Assembly (NCBI GenBank): GCA_937925845.1 | Contig: CALAML010000291.1 | Span: 1-32,823, forward strand | Length of the DNA: 32,823 bases | Source of the DNA: an uncultured Acidimicrobiales bacterium | GTDB taxonomy: Bacteria > Actinomycetota > Acidimicrobiia > Acidimicrobiales > CALAML01 | Direction: 5' to 3' | In this document: positions 31,942-32,823 of the stretch, piece after piece | How the letters are laid out: every line of letters begins with the position of its first letter | Numbering within the stretch: position 1 is the stretch's first letter | Program-made: the position numbers and the translations under genes | Notes under the pieces: model-generated | Seen by the model: only the letters and a program-made list of their open reading frames with translations | Database searches by the model: none | What the model was told of the DNA's origin: nothing

Positions 31942-32823
31942 ATGCCACGCAAGACCCGGACCATGATCGACCGGCCACGACTCACCACACCCATGGTCCG
32001 CGACAACGGAACCCTTCGCGAAGCGACCTGGGACGAAGCGCTCGAGCGAGCCGCCACCGGCATCAACGCCGCCGTCGGCGCTGGAGGCCCCGAAGCGTTT
32101 GGCATGTTCAGCTGCTCCAAGTCCACCAACGAGATGAACTACATGGCGCAGAAGTTCGCTCGGACCGTTGTGGGGTCGAACAACATCGACTCCTGCAACC
32201 GCACCTGACACGCTCCTTCCGTCGTCGGTCTGGCGACAGTATTCGGTGCCGGTGGTGGCACCAGCTCCTATCAGGAGATTGAAGAAACCGACCTCATCGT
32301 GCTCTGGGGTTCAAACGCGCGCGAAGCCCATCCCATCTTCTTTCATCACCTGATGAAGGGCCTCGACCGCGGCGCCAAGATGTTCTCGGTCGACCCCCGC
32401 CGCACCTCATCGGCGAAGTTCGCCGACGTCTGGCTCGGCCTCGAAGTTGGCACCGACATCGCGCTGGCCAACGCCATCGGCTGCGAGATCATCGCGGCCG
32501 GCCTCACCAACGACGACTTCATCGAACACTCCACGCAGGGCTTCGAGGACTACAAGGCATCGGTCGAGGACTACACCCTCGATTTCGCGGCGTCGATCAC
32601 CGGCGTTCCGGCTGAGGCCATTCGCGAGCTTGCCCACGCGTACGCCACCGCCGAGAAGGCGCAGATTCTCTGGACCCTCGGCATCACCGAGCACCACAAC
32701 GCGGTCGACAATGTCTTCAGCCTCTGCAACCTGGCACTGCTGACGGGCCACATCGGCCAGTGGGGCTCAGGTCTCGTTCCGCTCCGTGGCCAGAACAACG
32801 TCCAGGGCGGCGGCGACATGGGT
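31942..32823 (+). CDS. fdhF: Formate dehydrogenase catalytic subunit, selenocysteine-containing, 3' end outside window
   Basis: ATG at 31942 has AGGGGG 6 bp upstream. The frame has one TGA, at 32206-32208 (codon 89), and then stays open to the window edge (294 codons). The residues around it read NRT-U-HAPSVVGL, exactly the molybdenum- or tungsten-ligand region of FdhF/FdhA, where Sec or Cys precedes the catalytic His. Downstream sequence continues the family (SSYQEIEETDLIVLWGSNAREAHP, SVDPRRT, HIGQWGSGLVPLRGQNNVQGGGDMG). It should oxidise formate, or reduce CO2, through a bis-pterin cofactor. The N-terminal 4Fe-4S domain normally preceding RLTTPMVR is absent: Sec is at 89 here, against 140 in E. 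coli FdhH. Automatic annotation would probably split or truncate this gene. Its partner subunits must lie beyond the right edge. Confidence 0.92.
32206..32237 (+). promoter_or_regulatory. Selenocysteine UGA codon with bacterial SECIS hairpin
   Basis: TGA at 32206-32208 is followed by 12 bases, then GTCGTC (32221-32226), loop GGTCT (32227-32231) and GGCGAC (32232-32237). This forms a 6-bp stem with one G-U pair. From memory of E. coli fdhF, the GGUCU of the SelB-binding loop there also begins 18 nt after the UGA, so loop sequence and spacing both agree. Translation would need SelA, SelB, SelD and tRNA-Sec elsewhere in the genome. Confidence 0.88.

Noticed and set aside
32206..32208. Frameshift or nonsense mutation making the formate dehydrogenase a pseudogene
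   Set aside because: The downstream sequence continues in the same frame with full family similarity. The TGA is exactly at the Sec/Cys position, and a correctly spaced GGUCU hairpin follows.

Overview
The window is GC-rich DNA with tightly packed genes, many ATGA or GTGA stop/start overlaps, GTG and TTG starts, and actinobacterial gene families: a mycofactocin-type NDMA-dependent alcohol dehydrogenase, an AveC-like membrane protein, MaoC hydratase pairs, and a P450 with a 3Fe-4S ferredoxin. I infer an actinobacterium, possibly of the Acidimicrobiia. That placement rests on gene content, not on a marker gene.

Region 1 (about 1-27.6 kb) looks like a catabolic or lipid-modifying island built on CoA-ester chemistry. 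From the left it holds a truncated 2,4-dienoyl-CoA-reductase-type flavoenzyme with an acyl-CoA synthetase; an NTF2-like protein; a crotonase with a 2Fe-2S ferredoxin; a cupin; an aldehyde dehydrogenase; an HpaB/4-hydroxybutyryl-CoA-dehydratase-like flavoprotein with two MaoC hotdog proteins; a MarR regulator; a second acyl-CoA synthetase; a Rieske oxygenase; a third acyl-CoA synthetase; a NorQ/NorD-type AAA+ and VWA activator pair; an AveC-like membrane protein; a branched-chain-type ABC importer whose two permeases and first ATPase are fused in one chain; a TetR regulator; a P450 and its ferredoxin; a mycofactocin-type alcohol dehydrogenase; and the importer's lipoprotein binding protein. Together they suggest uptake of a hydrophobic or carboxylic substrate, oxygenation by P450 or Rieske enzymes, alcohol and aldehyde oxidation, CoA activation and beta-oxidation-like steps. 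The substrate cannot be read from the sequence.

Two putative operator families tie this region together. A 12-bp TAGCG-NN-CG[C/A]TA-like site lies in four divergent promoter regions (3502, 5185, 17743, 22506), one of them next to the TetR gene. A separate 20-of-22-bp element lies upstream of the aldehyde dehydrogenase/HpaB-like pair (about 7241) and of the binding protein (about 27653). A 169-bp palindromic, MITE-like element flanked by CTAG sits at 9642-9810.

Region 2 (27.7-31.5 kb) is a translationally coupled MoxR / DUF58 / DUF4129 membrane operon. The DUF4129 protein resembles TgpA but carries a glycine-rich segment where a transglutaminase core would be expected.

Region 3 (31.9 kb to the end) is the start of a formate dehydrogenase catalytic subunit. 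An in-frame TGA at 32206-32208 falls exactly where the molybdenum- or tungsten-binding Cys/Sec belongs. Eighteen nucleotides after it comes a GGUCU loop on a 6-bp stem, matching the spacing and loop of the E. coli fdhF SECIS element as I recall it. I call this a selenoprotein, not a broken gene.
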